This document shows positions 7,059 to 15,095 of a DNA stretch of 64,000 bases, piece after piece. The stretch spans positions 3,286,001-3,350,000 of the forward strand of contig NZ_CP041764.1 in the NCBI RefSeq assembly GCF_009817885.1. Direction: 5' to 3'. Origin of the DNA: Serratia rhizosphaerae (GTDB lineage: Bacteria > Pseudomonadota > Gammaproteobacteria > Enterobacterales > Enterobacteriaceae). Below the pieces are notes generated by a model. It was given only the letters and a program-made list of their open reading frames with translations, ran no database searches and was not told where the DNA came from. Position numbers and translations under genes: made by a program. Position 1 is the first letter of the stretch; each line of letters opens with the position of its first letter.

Positions 7059-9215
7059 ATGTTCATGTCTGTTATGCGCACGCTGTTTCGCCTGCTATTT
7101 CGCGTGCGTGTTGAAGGGGATGCCCGGCATCTTAATCAGCAGAAGCTGCTGATTACCCCCAACCATGTCTCATTTTTGGATGGCGTGCTGTTGGCGCTGT
7201 TTTTGCCGATCAAGCCGGTGTTTGCCGTTTATTCCAGCGTGTCTGACAGCTGGTTTATGCGCTGGCTGAAGCCCTACATCGATTTCGTTTTCCTCGATCC
7301 TACCAAGCCGATGGCGGTTAAACATCTGGTGCGTGAAGTGCAGAAGGGGCGGCCGATTGTGGTCTTCCCCGAAGGACGCATAACCGTTACCGGTTCTCTG
7401 ATGAAAGTCTATGACGGCGCGGCGTTTATTGCCGCCAAGTCCGGCGCGACGGTGGTGCCGATCCGCATTGATGGGCCGGAGTTCAGCCTGTTCGGCCGTA
7501 TGAAAGGCGTGTTTAAACTGCGCGCGTTCCCGCAGATTACCCTCCACATTCTGCCGCCGACGCTGCTGCCGATGCCGGAAGCGCCGCGCGCCCGCGACCG
7601 CCGCGTGCTGGCGGGCGACCATCTGTATCAGATAATGCTGCAGGCGCGCATGGCGACCCGACAGCCGCAGACGCTGTTTGGCGCGCTGCTGGCGGCGCAA
7701 AAGCGCTACGGCGCCGGTAAGCCCTGCATTGAAGATATCGCCTTTAAGGAAGACAGCTACCGCACGCTGATTAAAAAATCTCTGGGCGTCAGCCGTATCC
7801 TGCAGCGGTTTACCGCCGAAGGCGAGCATGTCGGCATGCTGTTGCCGAACGCCACCATTACCGCCGCGGCGATCTTTGGCGCTTCGCTGCGCCGGCGCAT
7901 CCCGGCGATGCTGAACTACACGGCCGGTTCCAACGGCCTGAAAAGCGCGATGACCGCGGCAACCATTAAAACCATCGTCACCTCGCGTCAGTTTTTGGAA
8001 AAGGGCAAGCTGACCCATTTGCCGGAACAGGTGCCGGAAGCCAACTGGGTTTATCTGGAAGATCTGAAAGATACCGTCACGCTGGCGGATAAGCTGTGGA
8101 TCCTGCGCCATCTGCTGCAGCCGCAGCGCGCCATGCTGCCGCAGCAGGCCGATGACGCCGCGCTGGTGCTGTTTACCTCCGGTTCGGAAGGCCATCCGAA
8201 AGGCGTGGTGCACTCGCACGCCAGCCTGCTGGCCAACGTGGAGCAGATCCGCACCATTGCCGACTTTACGCCGCGCGACCGCTTTATGTCCTCATTGCCG
8301 CTGTTCCATTCATTCGGCCTGACGGTCGGGCTGTTGACGCCGCTGATGACCGGCAGCCGGGTATTCCTGTATCCCAGCCCGCTGCACTATCGTGTGGTGC
8401 CGGAGCTGGTGTACGACCTGAACTGTACCGTGTTGTTCGGCACAGCGACCTTCCTGAACAACTACGCCCGCTTTGCCCATCCGTATGACTTTGCCCGCGT
8501 GCGTTACGTGGTGGCCGGCGCGGAAAAACTGGCGGAGAGCACCAAACAGATTTATCAGGACAAATACGGCATCCGCATTCTGGAAGGCTACGGCGTGACC
8601 GAATGTGCGCCGGTGGTGTCGATCAACGTGCCGCTGGCGACCAAGGTGGGCACCGTCGGACGCATTATGCCGCAGATGGAGGCGCGCCTGATGCCGGTGG
8701 CCGGCATTGAGGAAGGGGGACGCCTGCAGCTGCGCGGGCCGAACATCATGAAGGGCTACCTGCGCGTTGAACGTCCGGGCGAGCTGGAGCCGCCGGCCGC
8801 CGAAGACGAAAACGGTAATCTGCAGCCGGGCTGGTACGACACCGGCGATATCGTCACGCTGGACGCACAGGGGTACTGCACCATTCGCGGCCGGGTGAAG
8901 CGCTTTGCCAAACTGGCCGGTGAGATGATTTCGCTGGAGATCGTCGAGCAACTGGCGCTGCGTGCGGCGCCGGACGGCCATCACGCTGCGACGGTGAAAA
9001 GCGACAGCAGCAAAGGCGAAGCCCTGGTGTTGTACACCACCGACAACGAACTGACCCGCGATGCCTTGCTGCGCGTTGCACGTGAGCAGGGCACGCCGGA
9101 ACTGGCGGTGCCGCGCGATATCCGCTGGCTTAAAGCGTTGCCGGTGCTGGGCAGCGGTAAGCCGGATTATGTTACCTTGCGTAACATGGCCGAACAGCCG
9201 GAGAATGCATCATGA
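7059..9215 (+). CDS. aas: bifunctional 2-acyl-GPE acyltransferase / acyl-ACP synthetase
   Basis: 718 residues (E. coli Aas has 719). The N-terminal acyltransferase domain carries NHVSFLD (the HX4D catalytic motif, about residues 36-42) and the FPEGRIT motif. The C-terminal acyl-adenylate domain carries TSGSEGHPKGV and YGVTECAPVV. It re-acylates lysophosphatidylethanolamine at the inner membrane. The start ATG at 7059 follows AGGGAGAG; the frame extends to a GTG at 7008 but without a ribosome site or family similarity. The stop overlaps the start of lplT by 4 bp, so the flippase and the acyltransferase are translationally coupled. Confidence 0.96.
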   Translation: MFMSVMRTLFRLLFRVRVEGDARHLNQQKLLITPNHVSFLDGVLLALFLPIKPVFAVYSSVSDSWFMRWLKPYIDFVFLDPTKPMAVKHLVREVQKGRPIVVFPEGRITVTGSLMKVYDGAAFIAAKSGATVVPIRIDGPEFSLFGRMKGVFKLRAFPQITLHILPPTLLPMPEAPRARDRRVLAGDHLYQIMLQARMATRQPQTLFGALLAAQKRYGAGKPCIEDIAFKEDSYRTLIKKSLGVSRILQRFTAEGEHVGMLLPNATITAAAIFGASLRRRIPAMLNYTAGSNGLKSAMTAATIKTIVTSRQFLEKGKLTHLPEQVPEANWVYLEDLKDTVTLADKLWILRHLLQPQRAMLPQQADDAALVLFTSGSEGHPKGVVHSHASLLANVEQIRTIADFTPRDRFMSSLPLFHSFGLTVGLLTPLMTGSRVFLYPSPLHYRVVPELVYDLNCTVLFGTATFLNNYARFAHPYDFARVRYVVAGAEKLAESTKQIYQDKYGIRILEGYGVTECAPVVSINVPLATKVGTVGRIMPQMEARLMPVAGIEEGGRLQLRGPNIMKGYLRVERPGELEPPAAEDENGNLQPGWYDTGDIVTLDAQGYCTIRGRVKRFAKLAGEMISLEIVEQLALRAAPDGHHAATVKSDSSKGEALVLYTTDNELTRDALLRVAREQGTPELAVPRDIRWLKALPVLGSGKPDYVTLRNMAEQPENAS

Positions 9216-10405
9216 GCCAAACGTTGAGCGACAACGCGCCACTGCTGTCACGCGGCATGATCGCGGTGATTTGCGCGCAGTTTTTATCGGCGTTTGGCGA
9301 CAATGCGCTACTGTTTGCCACGCTGGCGCTGATTAAACAGCAGCTCTATCCCGACTGGAGTCAGCCGATCCTGCAGATGGCGTTTGTGGCGACCTATATC
9401 ATTCTGGCGCCGTTTGTCGGCCAGTTTGCCGACAGCTTTGCCAAAGGACGGGTGATGATGGTGGCCAATGCGCTGAAGCTGGCGGGCGCGCTGGCGATTT
9501 GTCTGGGGCTTAACCCGTTTCTGGGTTACAGCCTGGTAGGCATCGGCGCGGCGGCCTATTCGCCGGCCAAATACGGAATCCTGGGCGAAATCACCCGTGG
9601 CGAACAGCTGGTCAAGGCCAACGGATTGATGGAGGCCTCAACCATCGCCGCGATCCTGACAGGTTCGGTGGCCGGCGGGCTGCTGGCGGACTGGCACATC
9701 CTGATTGCGCTGGCGGTCTGTGCGCTGGTGTATGCGGCTGCGGTGGTGGCGAATCTGTATATTCCGCTGCTGGCGGCAGCGCGGCCGGCGCAGTCATGGC
9801 ACCCGCGCGCCATGACGCGCAGCTTTTTTGCCGCCTGCGTCACCCTGTGGCGCGACGGGCAGACGCGTTTCTCGCTGATTGGCACCAGCCTGTTCTGGGG
9901 CGCCGGGGTGACGCTGCGCTTCCTGTTGGTGCTGTGGGTGCCGGTGGCGCTGGGAATCGCCGATAACGCCACGCCGACGCTGCTCAATGCGATGGTGGCG
10001 GTGGGCATCGTGGTCGGCGCCGGCGTAGCGGCGCGCTTCGTCACGTTGGAAACGGTCAAGCGTTGCATGCCAGCCGGTATTTTAATCGGCGTCGCGGTGG
10101 AGTTCTTTGCGCTGCAGACCACCATGTTCAACGCTTATGTACTGCTGCTGGTTATCGGCATGCTGGGCGGTTTCTTTGTGGTGCCGCTGAATGCGCTGTT
10201 GCAGGAACGCGGTAAACATTCCGTCGGCGCCGGCAATGCGATTGCGGTGCAGAACCTCGGAGAAAATACCGCGATGCTGCTGATGCTGGGCCTGTATTCG
10301 CTGGTGGTGAAAATCGGCGTGCCGGTGGTTGGCGTCGGACTCGGTTTCGGTGCGGTGTTTGCGCTGGCGATTAGCGTGCTGTGGTTCTCCCAGCGACGGA
10401 GCTAA
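9212..10405 (+). CDS. lplT: lysophospholipid transporter
   Basis: 397 residues with about 12 hydrophobic segments, major facilitator superfamily. It brings lysophosphatidylethanolamine across the inner membrane to be re-acylated by Aas; the pair is adjacent in E. coli in the same order. The ATG overlaps the aas stop codon (ATGA). The protein starts MSQTLSDNAPLLSRGMIAVI and contains FLSAFGDNALLFATLALIK in the first membrane segment, as in the family. Its stop codon touches the T run of a terminator that reads in the opposite direction. Confidence 0.95.
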   Translation: MSQTLSDNAPLLSRGMIAVICAQFLSAFGDNALLFATLALIKQQLYPDWSQPILQMAFVATYIILAPFVGQFADSFAKGRVMMVANALKLAGALAICLGLNPFLGYSLVGIGAAAYSPAKYGILGEITRGEQLVKANGLMEASTIAAILTGSVAGGLLADWHILIALAVCALVYAAAVVANLYIPLLAAARPAQSWHPRAMTRSFFAACVTLWRDGQTRFSLIGTSLFWGAGVTLRFLLVLWVPVALGIADNATPTLLNAMVAVGIVVGAGVAARFVTLETVKRCMPAGILIGVAVEFFALQTTMFNAYVLLLVIGMLGGFFVVPLNALLQERGKHSVGAGNAIAVQNLGENTAMLLMLGLYSLVVKIGVPVVGVGLGFGAVFALAISVLWFSQRRS

Positions 10406-10439
10406 TAAAAAATAGGGCACGGCATTAACGCCGCGCCCT
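10405..10439 (-). terminator. intrinsic terminator, minus strand
   Basis: Stem AGGGCACGGC/GCCGCGCCCT (10414-10423 with 10430-10439, one mismatch) and loop ATTAAC. The T run lies on the minus strand (A then six T, 10413-10407), so it stops transcription coming from the tas side. No T run follows on the plus strand. Confidence 0.75.
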
Positions 10440-10587
10440 GAAGCAATAACCTGTTGACCAGAATATTTTAGAGGGGTTATAAATCGGCCTTATTTAACGT
10501 CAGGCTCCGGCGACGCGATCGCATAAATGCAGTCAGCGATCCGTTACACCAACCTGAGGTTGTTAAATACCGCAAACTGCCGGTTCG
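10407..10587 (-). ncRNA. candidate small RNA between lplT and tas
   Basis: The 379-bp gap between the convergent genes lplT and tas has no coding sequence I can support. On the minus strand a near-consensus sigma-70 promoter (TGGACA, 16 bp, TATAAT) would start an RNA near 10587, and an intrinsic terminator (10-bp stem, one mismatch, then ATTTTTTATT) ends it near 10407. The roughly 180-nt product contains a perfect hairpin at 10550-10562 and an A/U-rich stretch just before the terminator, as in Hfq-bound RNAs. I know of no described sRNA at this place. The alternative is that the terminator simply ends a long tas 3' tail. Confidence 0.4.
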
Positions 10588-10593
10588 TGTTTG

Positions 10594-10621
10594 ATTATAC
10601 GAGCACCTAACCCCTTGTCCA
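10594..10621 (-). promoter_or_regulatory. sigma-70 promoter, minus strand, lplT-tas gap
   Basis: -35 TGGACA (10621-10616), a 16-bp spacer and -10 TATAAT (10599-10594), five of six and six of six consensus bases. It points away from tas toward the terminator at 10414-10439. The only thing downstream on that strand is the candidate RNA. The region is AT-rich, so a chance match cannot be excluded. Confidence 0.5.
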
Positions 10622-10784
10622 GTAAGCAGGATTAAATACAAGAGCATTCTAGATATTAAAAGAGGTTATTTCCTGCGGAATATAAGCCCAGGTATTTATT
10701 ATTTAAATTAGCGGGTGGAATGTATTTTATCAGCGCCGTTGATAAATAGCGGAACGGAATTTCCGCCCCGCTCTGGCGGAGGCA

Positions 10785-11825
10785 TTAAGGCGCCGGAATG
10801 GTGAAGCGGCTGTGAATCTCTTCCAGCTGTTGCAGCACCTCTTCATTCAGCGTCAGGTTGAAACTGTCGATATTGGTTTTTAACTGCTCAAGCGTTGTCG
10901 CGCCCAATAGCGTGCTGGCGACAAACGGCTGCTGTCTGACAAAGGCCAGCGCCATTTGCGACGGGTCCAGACGGTGCTTTTTCGCCAGCGCGACGTATTC
11001 GGCAATTGCCCGTTGCGCCTGCGGCGAGGAATAGCGGGTAAAGCGGCTGAACAGCGTGTTGCGCGCCCCCGCCGGCTGGGCGCCGTTCAGATATTTGCCG
11101 CTCAGCGTGCCGAAGGCCAGGCTGGAGTAAGCCAGCAGTTCCACGCCTTCAAACTGGCTGATTTCCGCCAGACCGATCTCAAAGCTGCGGTTAAGCAGGC
11201 TGTACGGGTTCTGAATGGAGACCATGCGCGGCAGTTCATGCTTTTCCGCCAGGTGCAGGTAGCGCATGACGCCGTACGGCGTTTCATTGGAGACGCCGAT
11301 ATAACGTATCTTGCCGGCGCGTACCTGCTCATTCAGCGCTTCCAACGTTTCCAGCAGCGTAACCGTCGCCATTTCATCGCTGTATTGATAGTTCAGTTTA
11401 CCGAAGTAGTTGGCGCTGCGCTGTGGCCAGTGCAACTGATACAAATCGAGATAATCGGTATTGAGGCGCTTCAGGCTGTCGTCCAGCGCGGCGCGGATAT
11501 TTTTGCGGTCCAGCGCCTGCTGCGGACGGATGCCGCTGTCGTTATTGCGCGTTGGGCCTGCGACTTTACTGGCCAGCACTATTTTCTCGCGGTTGCCGCG
11601 CGCCTTGATCCAACTGCCGATGTAGCGCTCGGTCAGTCCCTGGGTTTCCGGACGCGGCGGTACCGGATACATCTCGGCGGTGTCTATCAGATTGATGCCT
11701 GCAGCTAATGCGTAATCCAGCTGTGCGTGCGCATCGGCCTCGCTGTTTTGTTCGCCAAAGGTCATCGTGCCCAGTCCCAGCACGCTCACTTCTAAAGAAC
11801 TGTGGGGAATTCGGTGGTATTGCAT
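10785..11825 (-). CDS. tas: aldo/keto reductase Tas
   Basis: 346 residues, like E. coli Tas. The start MQYHRIPHSSLEVSVLGLGT and the segments DTAEMYPVPPRPETQGLTERY and LLAYSSLAFGTLSGKYLNGA agree with the protein as I recall it. It is an NADPH-dependent aldo/keto reductase with a TIM barrel; the DTAEMY segment carries the catalytic Asp and Tyr pair. The physiological substrate is not established; E. coli tas was found as a suppressor of tyrosine auxotrophy. Order lplT-tas-ygdR is conserved, but here tas points toward lplT across a 379-bp gap. Confidence 0.95.
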   Translation of the reverse strand: MQYHRIPHSSLEVSVLGLGTMTFGEQNSEADAHAQLDYALAAGINLIDTAEMYPVPPRPETQGLTERYIGSWIKARGNREKIVLASKVAGPTRNNDSGIRPQQALDRKNIRAALDDSLKRLNTDYLDLYQLHWPQRSANYFGKLNYQYSDEMATVTLLETLEALNEQVRAGKIRYIGVSNETPYGVMRYLHLAEKHELPRMVSIQNPYSLLNRSFEIGLAEISQFEGVELLAYSSLAFGTLSGKYLNGAQPAGARNTLFSRFTRYSSPQAQRAIAEYVALAKKHRLDPSQMALAFVRQQPFVASTLLGATTLEQLKTNIDSFNLTLNEEVLQQLEEIHSRFTIPAP

Positions 11826-12015
11826 TAACGGCCTTCCTTAACTTATGTCGCGCGACGGGCGGCGCCCGGTGTTACTGCCGCCGGCTCAGGTTGACGCCGG
11901 TAAGGCTATCGATACCTTACTCGACTATAACCAAGCTGTGTGGATGGCGAAAGGGGATTTACGCGACGGGGAAGAGCAGGCTACCGCAAAGAGCGATAGC
12001 CATGGCGGGGTGCAA

Positions 12016-12234
12016 TCAGCGCTCGATAACCTGAGAAACCTGGTCGCCGTTGATCTGGCGAGAGTTGCCTTTTTCATCTTGGTAGCTGATAAGGCCGGTG
12101 TCTTTATCGATCTCTGGCTTGCCCTGGGTCAGAATCATATTGCCGTCTTTGGTCGCCATCACGTAGTCGCTGGAGCAACCGGTTAAGCCAACCGCCATTG
12201 CCAGCGCGGCGGCGGCCATTACCCACTTTTTCAT
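12016..12234 (-). CDS. ygdR: YgdI/YgdR-family small lipoprotein
   Basis: 72 residues. Signal peptide with lipobox LTGC (Cys20) followed by one small beta domain (DYVMATKDGNMILTQGKPEID..TGLISYQDEKGN). Ser at +2 and +3 suggests outer-membrane sorting. Function unknown. The ATG at 12234 has GAGG upstream; a longer frame from TTG 12249 is less likely. A paralogue, ygdI, lies at 40790-41014, so the window holds both members of the pair, as in E. coli. Antisense frames over this locus are shadows. Confidence 0.93.
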   Translation of the reverse strand: MKKWVMAAAALAMAVGLTGCSSDYVMATKDGNMILTQGKPEIDKDTGLISYQDEKGNSRQINGDQVSQVIER

Positions 12235-12329
12235 GCTGCGGATCCTCAATAGGAAAGAATATTTATAAGATTAGCAAATTAACGCCGGGAACTTGTCTCA
12301 GATAACTCTTATCTCCCAGAGGATAAAGA

Positions 12330-12354
12330 AGAAAGGCGCTAACGGCGCGCCTTT
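12330..12354 (-). terminator. possible terminator after ygdQ
   Basis: AAAGGCGC/GCGCCTTT inverted repeat at 12332-12354 just beyond the ygdQ stop. On the minus strand it is followed by the pyrimidine-rich CTTCTTT; on the plus strand by TTTTATT. It probably separates ygdQ from ygdR. Confidence 0.5.
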
Positions 12355-12360
12355 TATTGC

Positions 12361-13077
12361 TTATTCTGCGTTCGTCGATTTTTTGCCGCGCATCAGGTTG
12401 AGCGCTTCGACCGACATGGAGAAGAACATGGCGAAGTAGATATAGCCTTTCGGCACATGCACCTGGAAGCTTTCCAGCATCAGGGTAAAGCCGACCAGGA
12501 TCAGAAACGCCAGCGCCAGCATTTTCACCGACGGGTGGCGGTCGACAAACTCGCCGATTGGCCGGGCGGCGAACATCATCACGCCAACGGCGATCACCAC
12601 GGCTGCCATCATAATAAACAGGTGATCGGACAAACCGACGGCGGTAATTACCGAATCCAGGCTGAAGATAATATCCAGCAGCATAATCTGCACGATAGCG
12701 CCGAAGAAGCTGTGCACCTTGGTATGGTGCTCCTCTTCCGTGCCCTCAATGGTTTCGTGGATCTCTTTACTGGCCTTCCAAATCAGGAACAGCCCGCCGA
12801 GCAGCAGGATCAAATCTCTGGCGGAGATGTCATGGCCCATCACGTTGAATAACGGATGGGTGAGACGAATCACCCAGGCGATGGACGCCAGCAGGGCCAG
12901 ACGCATCAGCATCGCGGCCGCCAGCCCCATCCTACGCGCCTTGTTCTGCTGCGCCTTCGGCAGTTTCGCCACCACCAGGGACAGGAAGATGATGTTATCG
13001 ATACCCAAAACGATCTCAAGTATGGTCAGCGTACCTAACGCCAACCAGGCATTGGGATCCATAATCCACTCAAACAT
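12361..13077 (-). CDS. ygdQ: TerC-family integral membrane protein YgdQ
   Basis: 238 residues from ATG 13077 (MFEWIMDPNAW), matching the E. coli YgdQ start; the frame extends four residues to a GTG. About seven membrane segments with the TerC-family acidic motifs EIVLGIDNIIFLS and DIIFSLDSVITAV, which probably bind metal within the membrane. Members of the family take part in metal-ion (for example manganese) export linked to secretion; the exact role of YgdQ is not known. It lies between ygdR and mutH, all on the minus strand. Confidence 0.94.
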   Translation of the reverse strand: MFEWIMDPNAWLALGTLTILEIVLGIDNIIFLSLVVAKLPKAQQNKARRMGLAAAMLMRLALLASIAWVIRLTHPLFNVMGHDISARDLILLLGGLFLIWKASKEIHETIEGTEEEHHTKVHSFFGAIVQIMLLDIIFSLDSVITAVGLSDHLFIMMAAVVIAVGVMMFAARPIGEFVDRHPSVKMLALAFLILVGFTLMLESFQVHVPKGYIYFAMFFSMSVEALNLMRGKKSTNAE

Positions 13078-13172
13078 TGCCCAGCACACCTTAAAAAATT
13101 CAAAGGGGAAAATTATACGCGTTTATTGGCGCGGTGGCACCGTTGACTAAACGCAAATTAAACAAAAGCGAT

Positions 13173-13859
13173 TTATATTAAGAAATGTCTTGCCAATAAC
13201 GCCGCGGTAAACCCTTTTTTCAGATAGAAACCGCGCGGCAGCGTCATGATAGGCTGCCCCTGTTCGCCGATGGCCTCGGTCAGCGCTTTACTGTTGGCGG
13301 CCTTGGGGCGCAGCTGCAGGACTTCGCCATGGCGCGCAGTGATGCGTTCGACGTGGCCGAGCACGATCAGATCCATCAGCTCTTCCCAGTCACGCCGCAG
13401 CATCTCATCTTCTTCTTCACTCGGGCTCCACAACAGCGGCGAGCCGATACGCCGCTGCGCCAGCGGAATTTGCCGTTCGCCTTCCACCGGGATCCACAGG
13501 ACGCGGGCCAGTTTATGACGCACATGGCTACTCTGCCAGGTGACGCCGCTGTTGCCGGTCAGCGGCGCAACGCAGACAAAGGTGGTTTCCAGCGGCTTGC
13601 CGGCGGCGTCTATCGGGATGGTTTTCAGTTCAATGCCCAGTTCGGGAAAATCCTGTTCCGGTTTGCTGCCGGCCATGGCGCCGAGGTACAGCTCCAGCAG
13701 CATGCCGACCCAGCCTTTATCGCGTTTCAGGTTTGCCGGGATGGCGAGCTGCGCCCGGGCGGCCAGCTCACCAAGACTGAACCCCGCCAGACGCTGGGCG
13801 CGTTCCAGTAGCTGTTGTTCGTTTTCCGGCGGAGGCGGCAGAGGGGAGAAAAACGCCAT
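13173..13859 (-). CDS. mutH: DNA mismatch repair endonuclease MutH
   Basis: 228 residues (E. coli 229). The catalytic residues Asp70, Glu77 and Lys79 are present in DFPELGIELKT at the positions known for E. coli. MutH nicks the unmethylated strand at hemimethylated GATC after activation by MutS and MutL. Its presence implies Dam-directed repair in this organism. It is the last minus-strand gene before a large non-coding region, across which rppH is divergent, the same arrangement as in E. coli. Confidence 0.97.
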   Translation of the reverse strand: MAFFSPLPPPPENEQQLLERAQRLAGFSLGELAARAQLAIPANLKRDKGWVGMLLELYLGAMAGSKPEQDFPELGIELKTIPIDAAGKPLETTFVCVAPLTGNSGVTWQSSHVRHKLARVLWIPVEGERQIPLAQRRIGSPLLWSPSEEEDEMLRRDWEELMDLIVLGHVERITARHGEVLQLRPKAANSKALTEAIGEQGQPIMTLPRGFYLKKGFTAALLARHFLI

Positions 13860-14055
13860 AGATTAAAGCCTGTTTCTGGTGGTTAAAAAATGCACGGCAT
13901 TTGCACACAACCCCCGAGGTAAAAGGCGGGTTGGGGAAAACAATAATAGTAGCATGATTTTACATGGTTTTTTTTGCCGTTGGCCGATTGGAAAACATTT
14001 GTTTTGCCGCTTGTGCACCTGAAGCCACCGACAATGAACAGGATCTTACACCTAT

Positions 14056-14380
14056 TTATCCACAGATTTATGGGATAACCCAAATATTTCCTGATTACTG
14101 GTTCGATCTACAGCCTTGACGGCGGGCGATTTTTACGAATTTGTCCGATTTGTGCGTAACTGGGACGAATAATCTGTGGATAAAAACGGCATTGGTGGAT
14201 CTTTCGCCAGGGTGAGATCCTGGCCGTGCACAGATCACATTTTTCCCCTGTACATAACTGGCGAAAACGATTTACTATGCTGTTTTTAAAGTTAAAAAAT
14301 AAAATTACCCGTCAGGTGGTTTTAGTACGACGTTGAGTTTTACCGGCTTATTCCTTGAGTTCTTCACACACCTATCCACA
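14056..14380. other. DARS2-like DnaA-reactivating region
   Basis: The 696-bp mutH-rppH gap holds no gene. It carries DnaA boxes: TTATCCACA at 14056-14064 (+); TTATCCCAT at 14070-14078 (-), facing the first with 5 bp between; TTATCCACA at 14175-14183 (-); CTATCCACA at 14372-14380 (+); and a weak TTATGTACA at 14249-14257 (-). In E. coli, DARS2, which converts ADP-DnaA to ATP-DnaA with IHF and Fis, lies in exactly this mutH-rppH (ygdP) gap and has a core of clustered, oppositely facing boxes. I therefore call this the DARS2 equivalent. IHF and Fis sites are expected in the AT-rich stretches, but I did not assign them. The rppH promoter must also lie here. Confidence 0.75.
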
Positions 14381-14555
14381 GAAAAAGTGAATAAAACCGG
14401 CCGAAAACCCCGTCCTATGTTTATAACTTTGCCAATATCTGTGAGTTATCCCAATGTTATCCGGCGCGCAGAGCCGTAAAGCAGTGGTTTACCGCCTGTA
14501 GCTTGTGTGAAACAATCAGAGCATCTATGCGAATTGAGCTTATCGAGGTAGTCCG

Positions 14556-15083
14556 GTGATCGACGATGATGGCTACCGCCCGAATGTTGGTATCGTAATC
14601 TGTAATCGTCAGGGGCAGGTCCTGTGGGCCCGCCGTTACGGTCAGCACTCCTGGCAGTTTCCCCAAGGTGGGATTAACCCTGGCGAAACCGCGGAACAGG
14701 CGATGTACCGTGAGCTGTTCGAAGAAGTGGGGTTGAGTAAAAAGGATGTGCGCATCCTGGCCTCGACCCGCAACTGGTTGCGCTATAAATTGCCAAAACG
14801 TTTGGTGCGTTGGGACACAAAGCCGGTTTGTATCGGCCAAAAACAGAAGTGGTTTCTGTTGCAGTTAATGTGCAGTGATGCGGATATCAATATGCAGCGC
14901 AGCAGTACGCCGGAGTTCGACGGCTGGCGTTGGGTGAGCTTCTGGTATCCGGTCCGTCAGGTGGTATCGTTCAAACGGGACGTGTACCGCCGGGTCATGA
15001 AAGAATTCGCCGCAACCGTGATGCCGCTGCAACAGCCGTCAGCGCCGCGGCAGGCGCCCGCTTATCGCCGAAAAAGAGGTTAA
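14556..15083 (+). CDS. rppH: RNA pyrophosphohydrolase RppH
   Basis: 175 residues (E. coli 176). The Nudix box occupies residues 38-60 (GGINPGE...REL.EEVG) with the metal-binding glutamates 53, 56 and 57. RppH removes pyrophosphate from the 5' end of mRNA and so opens it to RNase E decay. Translation starts at a GTG (MIDDDGYRP) after GAGG, as in E. coli. ptsP follows after 12 bp and is probably co-transcribed. The protein is nearly identical to E. coli except at the C terminus. Confidence 0.97.
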   Translation: MIDDDGYRPNVGIVICNRQGQVLWARRYGQHSWQFPQGGINPGETAEQAMYRELFEEVGLSKKDVRILASTRNWLRYKLPKRLVRWDTKPVCIGQKQKWFLLQLMCSDADINMQRSSTPEFDGWRWVSFWYPVRQVVSFKRDVYRRVMKEFAATVMPLQQPSAPRQAPAYRRKRG

Positions 15084-15095
15084 CTCAAGCAGACT

